Assembly: GCA_051294375.1 (NCBI GenBank)
Contig: CM119265.1
Span: forward strand, 28,022,665-28,086,664
Length of the DNA stretch: 64,000 bases
Direction of reading: 5' to 3'
DNA from: Paraspadella gotoi
Taxonomy: Eukaryota > Chaetognatha
The notes below the pieces were generated by a model. It was given only the letters and a program-made list of their open reading frames with translations. It made no database searches and was not told where the DNA came from. Shown piece after piece: positions 53,217-64,000 of this stretch. The first letter of the stretch is position 1. The number at the start of each line of letters is the position of its first letter. The translations under genes were made by a program, and so were the position numbers.

Positions 53217-54076
53217 TGAGGGGGCGGTCGGCGGCGGGGGGAAGAATTGCAGATGGTGAAGAAAGAAAGAAAACGTGAAGTTGATTTGGGGTTGAAATTA
53301 TTTACAATTCGTGACTTTGAATGTTTAAGTTTGTTACAAGCGATATCTCAAAATAAAAAGTACAACAAATTTATAAATGGCAAAAATTTATGTTAATGTT
53401 ACTGCAACTAATAAATGTACCTGAAAAGTGGTTAAGATAACAATAAAAAAATTACAAATCGACAAGAAGATTAATTCAAATAACAACAATTTATGTACTT
53501 CTAAGTGACAATATGAATTTACTATCGTAAAGATAATATCGTTTGATTTCAAAGAATTTTAATATCATTAAAACTTTATTATGTGATGAAACAAATTAGT
53601 AAATACAGTTTTCAACCACTGTATTTTTTTCGCAGTTATTCAATTGTATCAGATTCATATCTAAAAACTATCTAGTATGCTGAGAAATATTACATACAGG
53701 GACGTAAAGAAACAGGAAATTAAGTAAAAAAAAAGAAATGAAAAATTACACGGCAGATAAGTGAAATAGCAGGAAAATATTCTGTCTATCGCAAAAACGA
53801 AAAACGGGCGACACTCTCATTTGCTCTTCTCCTCTCTACTTCTCTCTCTTCTCTCTCTCGTCTCTCTCTTCTCACTCTTCATCTACTCTTCTCGTTCCCT
53901 CAATTGGTCGTCGTCTGTTGGTCGTCGTCGTCGTCTTGGCAGTTGTTGTTGTACATGTTCATGTCGCTTGTAAAAGTGAACAAAATTTATGCGAAGAGAA
54001 GGCAAAAAACATCGAAAAAAAAGAAAGGACTTGAAACGAATAACCATGGGGGAGAAAGACATATCAGAAAGAGAGA

Positions 54077-54127
<51 letters not shown>

Positions 54128-54209
54128 TTGGAAAAGGCCGAGATTTCACTCTCACCAAGAAAATGAGCGCAAAGATTCATTCCTGAAAAATGAGCGATTC
54201 CTTTCTCAT

Positions 54210-54249
<40 letters not shown>

Positions 54250-55109
54250 AAATTTTCCTTTCCATCTCCAAAAAGAGTAAAAGTCTCATTACTCAGGAAG
54301 AAAGAAAAAGAAAATAGATTTTTTCTCCAGCCAGTGGCGCCGCTGTATTACGTTTCACGTAAAGTGAATTACGGGGCAACTCAAAGGCGATTTACTTTAC
54401 AATATTTTTTTTTTCATTAACAGCTTTTTATAATTCTGTATTGAAAGCTTGCAGAGTCTTGATATGTTATAATCTTGTTATAATCTTGGTATAATCTTGT
54501 TATAATCTTGTTATAATCTTGTTATAATCTTGTTAGAGGGATGAAGGACTAAACTCATAATTCGGGGGCAAGATAGCTTATTAGTTAAGTGAATGGATAA
54601 TTTTTAAATTGTTAAAAATTAAAAATTAACATTAATTGGGCTAAATTAGGAAATTAGACTACAAAGCTCTTTTGGGTAAAAATTTAGTTTGATTTTTCGA
54701 AAAAGTAAGTTTAGGAATAAGGTTCAGGGGGCAGGAAGGTAATTATGTTTCGGGTGAGTTGAGAGTGAGAAAATGAGTCTCGTGAAATTTTGGTGAAGGT
54801 CACGAGAGTGTGAGAGTGAAATAGCGAGTAAAAGTTGGTCTGAGATTTGACTTTTTTATCATTGGTGTCACAGACGACGATTTCAAGAAATAACTTAATA
54901 ATTAAAAAGTGTGAACCACAATTTTCAATTTTATAAAAATTATTGTTTAGTTTTGTATTGTATTTGCATTTGCATTTGGCATTTGACNNNNNNNNNNNNN
55001 NNNNNNNNNNNNAAAATATAAAATGAAAATAGACTTGTTTTTCACTCAGAAGTGAGATATGGAATCTGAATAACGTAAACAAATGATTATAAATGTAAAA
55101 AACAATATC

Positions 55110-55173
<64 letters not shown>

Positions 55174-55287
55174 GAGAGAGAGAGAGGAGAGACGAGAGAG
55201 AAATGGATAACACGGTGTAATTTGGCTTACGAATGAATTCGGGGCCCAGCGACAATTAAAACGATGGGGAACGTTTAAAAGAGAGAG

Positions 55288-55364
<77 letters not shown>
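53217..55364. other. 3' flank of the DUF229 gene, no further gene
   Basis: AT-rich, with pyrimidine tract 53,818-53,900, (GA)n arrays at 54,069-54,122, 54,210-54,245 and 55,113-55,370, tandem GTTATAATCTT at 54,468-54,530, and a 25-N gap (54,988-55,012) that interrupts sequence continuous in copy A. Confidence 0.65.
54565..54612 (-). repeat. dispersed motif 1, reverse copy
   Basis: gggcaagatagcttattagt then taagtgaatggataattttt, counterpart of 33,903-33,955. Confidence 0.6.
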
Positions 55365-55373
<9 letters not shown>

Positions 55374-57612
55374 GAGTGGTCGCCCGTTTTTTCGTTTTTG
55401 GATAGACAGAATATTTTCCTCTAGGTTTCACTTTATCTCCGGTAATTTTTATTTCTTCTTTTAACTTTTCGCTGTCTTTACGTGTATGTTAAATATTTCT
55501 CAGCTACTAGATAGTTTTTACGATATACTGATACATTGAATACTGCGAAAAAATAACAGTGTGAAAACTGTATTTTACTAACTTTTGTTTTCCACAAAGT
55601 AATTTGTTTTATATGATATCTAAAATTCTTTTTGAAATCAAACGATTATCTTACGTAGTAAAATTCCATTGTCACCTGAAGTACATAAAGGTATTTGAAT
55701 TTATCTTCTGTCGATTTGTAATTTTTTTGTTATCTTAACCTTTTCAGCTACATTTATTAGTTGCCAGTAACTTAGATAATTTGCATTTATAATTGTTGTC
55801 CTTTTTATTTTGAGATATTCGCTTTGTAACAAACTTAAACATTCAAAGTCACCAATTTTAAAAAGGTACCCCAAAAACTTCACGTTTTCTTTCTTTCTTC
55901 ACCATCTTGCAATTCTCTTCCCCCCCGCACCGCCCCTTCATTTGCAAACTTCACATCTCCATAACGCTTTTGCCTTAAATTCAAAATGCTTTGATGCAAC
56001 GTTCGCATTTTCCACAAGAATCGATTTCGTTCGAATCCCAGAAATTAACATATCAATTCGTCGTCTCGTCGTTCGTCGTCGTCGTCGTCGTCGTCGTCCG
56101 TCGTCGTCATACTCGTCGTCGTCGTCGTCTCGTCTGTGCGTCGTCGTTACGTCGAAGACCACGTTCTTTTTTTGAGCCGCGCCAGACCCCGTGACCACGG
56201 CTGACTTGGTCTCAAGACGAGGGACAACCGCCCACAACCTTTTTCCCTTCGCCATCTCGTATTCGATCGCGTTTCATCACTGCTTCTAAATTTAATTCCG
56301 CAAAGTGAACTGAGGCCTGTTGGATGTGCAGAAATTATTTAAAATAAATAAATATATTAACAATACGAGCTCTGCTCACTAATAAAGAGAGAGAGAGAGA
56401 GAGAGAGAGACGAGAGAGAAGAGAGATGAGAGAGAGAGAAAGAGAGACGAGAGAGAGAGAGAGAAACATTGCCCCCGTCATAGTCCCCCTCATCTTATTC
56501 TCCGACCCCATACCGTTCAATTCATTCATTGATGGACTTCACAACAGCATTGGCCACTCTAATTCGCTTCTCTCGAATGGGCTTCAACGGAGTCGGCGTC
56601 CGGCAACGCGAAACTTGATCCGGCACCCTCGCGTGCCTTCGCAGGTCCGGTGGCCGGGAAATTCTCGGTCATCAGAGATTCGAGCGAAGCGGGGAACGAG
56701 CCGTCCAGGCGGTCTCGAGTTTGGTCTGATGTGCATGCAGCAAGTGAAGCCAACGGTCGTGACGTCGTAAAGGGAGTCGTTTTAGTCGTTGAGAATCGAT
56801 CCATGCGTGGCGACCAGTCGGGAATCGTCTCTGGAACCATTGGCAGGAAAAAGGAGAAAGAAGAAAGGGTGGCGGCTGCTCGTAGCGTCCGCAGGGGGGC
56901 TGTGGTGCAGATGTTCCCGAATCGAGGTCCGTGATCGGACATTACGAGAGGACGGAATCGTCCAAGTCGCCGCGAGAATTCATTCGCCTGAAAGTGATGA
57001 GGGTCGGCTCGTCGGCTGTGACCTGGATAGTAGGACGGAGTGAGGAATGAGAGATTATAGTTTAAATTATTTAAAAAAAATAAATATAAAATATTTTTTT
57101 TATTTTAGTAATTAAAGAAATAGATTTAAAAAAAAAATTAATATCAAAAATATTTTAAGTATTTAAATTAATAAAAAAATTAAATAATATTTTAAGACAT
57201 TTTTAAATCTTATTTAAAGATTATGATTTTAATTAAAAAAATATTTATTAATAATATTGGTTTTAAGTCCGCTCTTTGATCTATCACTCTCCACTCCACG
57301 CCTAGGTCACAGCTGTTCGGCCGTATCGGTGCGCCAAAGGCAAGCGAACGAAAGAGACAACTATCGGTCGCGCCCCGGGATGTGCTTGAGACGTCGCGAA
57401 CCAGTCCACAGTCGAGGCCCCGAAAAGCTTGCCTTCGTTCGCACCAGACCTCGAGGTGGCGAGTATTTTTGACCAGGAGTGGCGCTCCAATCGTAGTCTG
57501 TGGTGTGAATAGTCGAAATTGGCGTTTGGGACCGAGAGCCCAACGCGCTGGCGTAGTGGACCAGAAACCGTGGGGTGGCCGGCGTCGAACCAGACCGCTT
57601 TCATGGATAATG

Positions 57613-57649
<37 letters not shown>

Positions 57650-58450
57650 GATGACTGAGGAGAGAGAGAGAGCAGAGAGAGAGATGAGAGTAGAGAGAGA
57701 GAGAGAGAGTGGGGAGAAAGGTGTGAGAGATTAAATATTTTAACATAGATCATATTATATTTAAAATATTTTCATCTTATTTATAAAGAAAACTAACGTT
57801 AAGAATTGATCAACATTTTAAGAAAATCTATCCATCGTTAAATGGTGTAGTGTCAATTGCCTAAATATGACTAAATATTATTCGAATTTGTCTAATACGT
57901 AATCCAAAAAATTTGTTTAAGGAATCTGTCTAAAACATTTGAAAATTCGACTAGATCTATCATTAATTTGGCCAGAATCTATAACATCCTAAAAATATTT
58001 AAACGGTCTTTGTTTTCATATCCAAAATTTTTCCCTCCTCCGACATTTACTCTCACGTCCGAAACATGCCCGCCTCCTGTTGAGGCGCTGCCCGTCAAAA
58101 GTGGAGTACGTTAGCTGAGTGTAGCCTGGCCCACTTTAGTGTAGCCGAGGAACTCTATGGCTCCGATTCCGTAGCAGACGATGGCGCGTGGTCTATTGAG
58201 ATAACGATAGAATTGAGTCGAGAAACTCCTGTCGAGAAATTGAAGTGGATGTTGAAGGAGGAGAGAGCGGAATCGATCCGTTGCGTTCAATCGCGCGCCG
58301 CCCTCTTTGATTTTAAAAAAAAAAAATTAGTTTTAAATTATAGGATAATATATTAAATATATAAGATTACATAATTCTAACAAGTGTAGGGTTTTAATTT
58401 AGGCTAGACATTGCTCTTTCCGTGTGCTTACGTTTCGTTCAGTTTGAATT
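55365..58450 (-). repeat. inverted fold-back copy of the DUF229 3' half
   Basis: Reverse complement of about 53,820 down to 46,960, shorter because it has one exon 4 and lacks the 500-bp intronic insertion. It starts immediately after a (GA)n array. Substitutions relative to copy B are more frequent than between tandem copies, so it is not an exact echo. Confidence 0.8.
55935..58310 (-). pseudogene. DUF229 gene fragment, exons 3-7, inverted
   Basis: Minus-strand exons: 3 at about 58,310-58,080, 4 at 57,610-57,290, 5 at 57,035-56,485, 6 at 56,300-56,170, 7 at 56,045-55,935. VMSDHGPRFG-type sequence is readable in exon 5 (about 56,945-56,915). Frameshifts occur in each exon. The tiny last intron carries an expanded GAC/GTC repeat (56,062-56,145) that is only about four units long in copy B. 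It lacks exons 1-2 and the promoter, so it is probably not functional even if real. Confidence 0.7.
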
Positions 58451-59104
58451 AAAATTAAATGAAAATATTTGATTATTTATTTCAGTTCCAGAAAGAACGA
58501 TAGGTTTTCGCCAATATCACCTGTTTCCTATCATTTCTCCTTCATCCTCCTCCCCTCCTCCCGAGATCCAGGCTCGAGTCCAGGGTTTAGGTTTTCTATT
58601 CACGCCTTTTTCCTCTCTTTCTCTCCTCACCGTCCCTCTCCCAGTTCAGTCTCTTGTTACATTTTTTTTACCGCTGATCCGCTTACAATTATTATTTCCT
58701 TTTCCCACCAGATTCCCCCACGTCTTTACTTTACCAGATATTTACAGATCAGACCTTACCCGACCTTAGTTAGTGAGTGGCTGCCCTGCTCGGTTCAGCT
58801 CGAACCCCTTAACCACGAAACACCCCGCTTTGAGTCCTGTGCTCGTTACCCATTTTAAAACAAAAACAAGGAAAGATAATCCTGCCTATGCAGACCCAAA
58901 AAGAAAAACAATACTCAAACAATCCCTGACCGATCTTTTTCTCTACACTACTTATTCTCGCATAACTGGCCGAATTTTTTTCGCACCGCATCCTTGCCGA
59001 CCTAAATTTTTTTTCTCGGCTCTCTGGATACTTTCTCCGCCCCTGGAAATTTTAATTGATCACGAAATGTTTTTTCGTCTGTCATCATCTCTCTCTTTTG
59101 GAAA
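58451..59104. other. no recognised gene, not present in copy A
   Basis: About 650 bp between the fold-back copy and the point where homology to copy A resumes (59,105 with 35,245). C/T-rich patches; no domain seen. Confidence 0.5.
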
Positions 59105-60345
59105 ATAAAAAGAAGATAGGAGAAAGGAAAGAGGAGAAATGTAGTAAAAAATATAAAGATTGAAATGAAATGAGAGAGAAAATNNNNNNNNNNNNNNNNN
59201 NNNNNNNNNNNNNNNNNNNNNNNNNNNNNNNNNNNNNNNNNNNNNNNNNNNNNNNNNNNNNNNNNNNNNNNNNNNNNNNNNNNNNNNNNNNNNNNNNNNN
59301 NNNNNNNNNNNNNNNNNNNNNNNNNNNNNNNNNNNNNNNNNNNNNNNNNNNNNNNNNNNNNNNNNNNNNNNNNNNNNNNNNNNNNNNNNNNNNNNNNNNN
59401 NNGAGAGTAAAAAGTGACAAAAGGAGAGATTGATGGAGGAAAAAGTCCAAATAAAGAAGGAAGGAAGAAAGGAAGGAAGGAAGGAAGGAAGGAAGGAAGG
59501 AGTGAAAAAATGAAGTTAGTATATAAATAAGGAAGAAAGGTAGAAAGGAAGGAAGCAAGGAAAAAAGGAAGGAAGAAAAAAAGGAAGGACGGATGAATCA
59601 AGAAATACAAACTAGGTTGGCTTGTGGCTTTAGTCTTTAGGCTTAAGGCTTTAGGCTTTAGTGAGAAAAGGCAGAACCAGAGAAAATAAAATGGAAAGGA
59701 CAAAAAAAAAAGGTAAAAAAGAAAAGAAGGGAGGGATCAGTAGGGAGAGGGAGTCACTCTGTCCTCCCATTCCTTTTTTTTTGTGCGACGGAAAAAAGGG
59801 CGACGTTAAAATCCAGCGTCTTTACTTCCGGTTTCGTCTCTTTAGGGGCGTAAAAAGTGCAATCTAGGGAAAGGGGAGGAAAAGGAGAAAAGNNNNNNNN
59901 NNNNNNNNNNNNNNNNNNNNNNNNNNNNNNNNNNNNNNNNNNNNNNNNNNNNNNNNNNNNNNNNNNNNNNNNNNNNNNNNNNNNNNNNNNNNNNNNNNNN
60001 NNNNNNNNNNNNNNNNNNNNNNNNNNNNNNNNNNNNNNNNNNNNNNNNNNNNNNNNNNNNNNNNNNNNNNNNNNNNNNNNNNNNNNNNNNNNNNNNNNNN
60101 NNNNNNNNNNNNNNNNNNNNNNNNNNNNNNNNNNNNNNNNNNNNNNNNNNNNNNNNNNNNNNNNNNNNNNNNNNNNNNNNNNNNNNNNNNNNNNNNNNNN
60201 NNNNNNNNNNNNNNNNNNNNNNNNNNNNNNNNNNNNNNNNNNNNNNNNNNNNNNNNNNNNNNNNNNNNNNNNNNNNNNNNNAAAAAGAGAGAGAACTTTT
60301 TATTCTTTTCTTTCCCTCCATTTTTCGTTTCTTCAGCACCCTCAT
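59105..60345. other. purine repeats with two gaps
   Basis: GGAAGGAA repeats with N gaps 59,184-59,402 and 59,893-60,281. Contains the copy B versions of the TTTAGGC patch (59,630-59,665) and of the ETS-motif island (59,785-59,872). Confidence 0.75.
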
Positions 60346-60367
60346 CCTAGCCGCTTGCGTGCTCTCT

Positions 60368-60404
<37 letters not shown>

Positions 60405-60889
60405 CTCTCTCCTCGCTCAGTAATTAGAGAAGGAGTAAAATTTTAGGTTCCAAAGACTTTTGGGTTTCGGCACTTTTGGGGTTGAGATTTTGGGTTTGAG
60501 ATTTGGGTGGAGATCTGAGACTCAGACCTCGAGACGAGGAAAGAGGTGATCGTGGTTGAGACTCAGAAACAGGGTTTTATTTTTCAGGTTTTAAAACTTT
60601 TAGCTTCGGTCACTAAAAATATATCTGACTTTTTCAAGTGCAATTTAAAAATTTCAAGTTAAGAAATGAAAATGATTAAGTGAATGAATAAACGAACGAC
60701 GGAATGTGAATGTGAATGAATGAAAAAAATGAAAATGAATGAATAAACGAACGACGGAATGTGAATTTGAATGAAATGAAAATGAATACAAAATTAAAAA
60801 GAGAAAATGATTAAGAGGCTGAGTGAAACAAAAAGATTAAAAGAAAAAAAAGACTAAAAAAGGAGAACTGATTCTATCCATTCAATGTC

Positions 60890-60952
<63 letters not shown>

Positions 60953-61379
60953 AAAACTCACAGGGGAATGAAAAAGTGAAATCCGCCAAATTCTCTCTCT
61001 TTTTTTTTGCGCAAAAAAAATGAAAAACGAGTTTCGTGCGCAATTTTTCTGTTGTTGTTGTTGTTGTTGTTGTTGTTAGTTTTTGTGTGTGTTTTGTTTT
61101 TCATCATTTTTTCACACCTTTTTTTGGGGTTCATTTTCACATTTTTACTCCGACGTTTTTTCTTTCTTTCTTTTTTTTAGGAACAAAAGGAAAAAAAATT
61201 TAAAAAACCAGAAAGAAAAAAGACTCGATGCTTTTTTGTTTTGTTTACTTTTTTTTTATTTATTTAATTTTTTTTCTCACTCGTTGCTAAGCACCATTCG
61301 CATAAATCAAGTCGCCGGTGAAGCTGAAAATAGTGACGCGGTCGTCGTCGTCGTCGTCGTCGTTGTTGTCGTCGATGAT

Positions 61380-61411
<32 letters not shown>

Positions 61412-61502
61412 AAGACTTACGACGATCAGGGGCGATAACGATGCGACGAAATCGAGAGGAAGAAAAAAAGTATAAACGACTTTCGCCTCTTTTACTACGA
61501 CA

Positions 61503-61551
<49 letters not shown>

Positions 61552-61640
61552 CAGAAGCCAATCTCCCCGCCACCAAATCGTCATCTCACCTGACCGTCAT
61601 CAACTCGCATCATCTCACATCCTCACTCCTGGTTTGTTGG
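60346..61640. other. no supported gene; repeats of copy B
   Basis: (CT)n at 60,375-60,415, 60,895-60,948 and 61,503-61,549; GTT repeat near 61,050-61,077; GTC/GAC palindrome at 61,337-61,412. Confidence 0.65.
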
Positions 61641-61644
61641 GTGA

Positions 61645-61760
61645 TTTATTCACAGAGGTCATTCCTATCACTGATTCACGGAGTGTGATCTTGGGCCAAT
61701 GAAGGGGTCATCAGCGACATCATCACGATGACACCAATGACCTTTTCGTTTTCACTGGTG
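61645..61760 (+). CDS. possible exon of an unrecognised gene, copy B
   Basis: Same acceptor (ttattcacag) and VIPITDSRSVIL stretch as at 37,985-38,092, with donor cactg|gtgaga. An extra G changes the frame compared with copy A. Confidence 0.3.
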
Positions 61761-62225
61761 AGACAGCTTGAGCTGCTCGACCCATTTCAATTTGTTTTAA
61801 CCAAAACGATATTAACATTATCTAATACAGAAAACAGTAGCAGCATCAATAACAGCGTAAAAAGACTGGAACACGGTAAACAAATAAAAACTACCCTGAT
61901 AAAAATGTACCATAAACCACTGTCATTAAAACTTATATCATTACTGAATTGTTAGAAACTACTTCAACTACTTTTTTTCAATTTCTGACCCGTTCGTAAA
62001 GTTTACTAAAATACAAAAACAACAAGCCTTTCACAATTTGTGACATGAAATTCAATCAAGTAGCGAATTATTCTAACCACCTCTCGAATAATTGAATCGG
62101 TTCATTCTGAAAACTTTTTAAAAATTATTAACAAAAGAACTAATTGGCAATAGAAAAAAAATTAAGAACAATCCCGAACACGACAATATGCAAATAAGAT
62201 TAATGAACTAAATCTTACCACTTTC

Positions 62226-62511
62226 AATTTTATCTGCCATCTCAATACATTTTTCGTTGCCATCTCACCTGTTTACAGACGCCATCTCACGAGAGAAAAA
62301 AAAATATCGCGACTTTCCAGAGATAGTTTTATCCGCAGGTGTCGTTGAGAGAGAGAAGAAAGAGAAGAGAGAGAGAGAGAGAGACGAAGAAACAGTGAAT
62401 CGGATTTAAACCGCGCACGCGGCCACCATACAACGCACTGTGGAGGAGAGGAAGAGAGGAGAAGAGGAGAAGACAAAACAGAAGAAATAGGAAAGAAAGG
62501 GAGAGAAGAGA

Positions 62512-62543
<32 letters not shown>

Positions 62544-64000
62544 AATAGGTCAGAAGGAAATACAGGGAAGAGAAAATAAAGGAGAAAGGAAAGGAAAAAA
62601 ACAGACGAAACACGGACAAAAAAAATACGAAAACAAAGGAGGAAAAAGAAAATAAGAGAGAAGAATGAAGAAAAAAAAAGGAGGAAGGAGGAAGAGAAAA
62701 AGGAGTAAAGAAGGAGGAGAAATAGTAGGGAGGAGGAGGAGAGAAGAGGAGGGGGAAGGAGCAGGAGAATGAGGAGGAAGAGGAAGAGGATCGTTGACGA
62801 AACCAAAATATTTTTTTTCAGAGAAAAATAATTTGAAATTGAAACATGAAAAGCTACACAAGTGGAGAGGTCGAAAACTCTGTGTACATTGAGTTAAAAT
62901 GAGCTTAAAATGCCCGTAAAATGAGCACATTAGGTTTGTGTGCCCATAAGCTTTGATACTTCTAAAAAAAATTTTGGCAGAAAGGCATCTTTTTAGAAAA
63001 CGAACTATTTTTTAAATGTGTTCTCATGCTTAAATACAGCATGGAGTGACTTTATTTTATACATATAGTACCCCCTTATGGGCTCTAATATGCTGATAAA
63101 ACATATCAAAAAAATATCTTGAATATAAAGTTTAATTTGCAAAAGTATCATTTACAATTATCACCTAATTGGTTTTTATTCATTGATATTTTTAAAAACA
63201 TTATACTACTAAATAGTAAACTCCCAGGAATACCGAGCAACCCCATTTAAAAAAAATCATGTTTAGAGTTTTAAATATAACTTCGATGTAGAAATATGAA
63301 TTTTTAAATATATCTGTGTAAATAACCTTTCTTTTTTCTTGTGTATGTATTTGGCAAAAGATTTTTTGTTTCAACAACATTTTACTTAATCATTAAAAAC
63401 GTACATGTTCTCGGCTTGGATTCAAGCGCTTCTTCAGCGTCAATCATTTGGAAATTGTACAGTTTTTGTGTGAAAGAGGGAAAGAGAGTGAAGAATGATG
63501 AGAGAAAGAGAGAGAATAGGCAAAGTTTTCCAACACAGAGTTGAGAAAAAATAATAGTTCAAGTTAGGACAGGTAAGAATAGGACAGATCAGAGTATTTA
63601 GTTGGAATAAGAATGAAATGTCAGAGTGAGAGATTAGAGAGAGAGAGAGAGAGAAATGAAGGAGAGAGAGAGCAGAGACAGGAGAGAAAAATTAATATCA
63701 CCATTTCAAGTACAACAAATAAGTTTTTATAACATAGTTATTAACAATTAATATTTAATAAATAAAAATAAGAGTTTGATAAATGAAATGTGAAAGTGTA
63801 TGAAGATACATTTTTATTTCCTCTAAATGAATTGTAATAAATTTAGAAATTGAAGAATTATAGTAAATGAGCTCTAAAGTGAGCTTAGCTCGGAAGGGAG
63901 CTGTGTCTGCTGAAGAGCCGACCGCTCCCACCACAGCGGCACGACCGAATGAATAGCAGAAACAACATAAGAACGTGGGTCACTTGTCCCTCCTACACCA
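62226..64000. other. right end, no recognised gene
   Basis: Purine-rich tract 62,340-62,800, AT-rich DNA, and a (GA)n patch near 63,630-63,690. A 29-codon ATG frame at 63,867-63,956 is GC-richer than its surroundings and could be the edge of a gene beyond the window, but nothing is recognisable. Confidence 0.5.

Larger units (their letters stand above)
43115..62225 (+). other. copy B of the duplicated block
   Basis: Collinear with 12,383-12,459 plus 24,407-38,562. It contains the better DUF229 gene. Compared with copy A it lacks the Pao internal region and the 665-bp solo LTR, and it has a 1.95-kb direct duplication (47,625-51,558) and an inverted 3.1-kb fold-back copy (55,365-58,450). It starts directly after a 100-N gap. 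Confidence 0.85.

Noticed and set aside
58469-59108. Plus-strand frames of 111-129 residues
   Set aside because: No domain recognised, and the stretch is absent from copy A.

Overview
The window is a stretch of animal nuclear genome, most likely arthropod. That placement is inference: it rests on a BEL/Pao element, a Gypsy-type Gag, an intron-rich DUF229 gene, a split dynein heavy chain gene and very abundant (GA)n/(CT)n arrays. Nothing in it looks bacterial. The sequence is an error-prone scaffold with N runs of 10, 25, 100 and variable length and many one-base indels between duplicated parts, so many broken frames may be assembly error.

Layout. Positions 1-12,382 are mainly simple repeats, minisatellites and copies of a short dispersed motif, with one 7SL/SRP-RNA-like sequence near 3,085-3,388. 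Positions 12,460-24,406 are a nearly intact 11.9 kb BEL/Pao retrotransposon: two LTRs of about 595 bp, gag, pol, an extra spliced ORF, a polypurine tract and near-identical LTR ends. Positions 24,407-38,562 hold copy A of a block carrying a DUF229 (sulfatase-like) gene in poor condition. A separate contig (38,663-43,014) carries a degenerate tRNA-His, minus-strand dynein heavy chain exons and the 5' part of a Gypsy element. Positions 43,115-62,225 are copy B of the same block, with a better DUF229 gene, a single LTR where copy A has the whole Pao element, a 2 kb direct duplication across a 25-N gap, and an inverted fold-back copy of the gene's 3' half. Copies A and B sit on different contigs separated by 100-N gaps, which suggests two haplotypes laid end to end rather than a true tandem duplication.

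The most interesting biology is in the two retroelements. The Pao element ends gag with TGA directly followed by CTAG, a known stop-readthrough context, and pol continues in the same frame. It also carries a third gene downstream of pol whose splice sites are visible: a leader donor at 13,104, an acceptor at 20,773 and an internal phase-2 intron at 21,955-22,121. The Gypsy element instead has a canonical -1 frameshift heptamer (GGGAAAC) with a stem-loop 5 nt downstream. Two recoding mechanisms thus lie within 27 kb. A 665 bp solo-LTR-like insertion in copy A, with a 4 bp target duplication and a matching empty site in copy B, shows these elements have been active recently.
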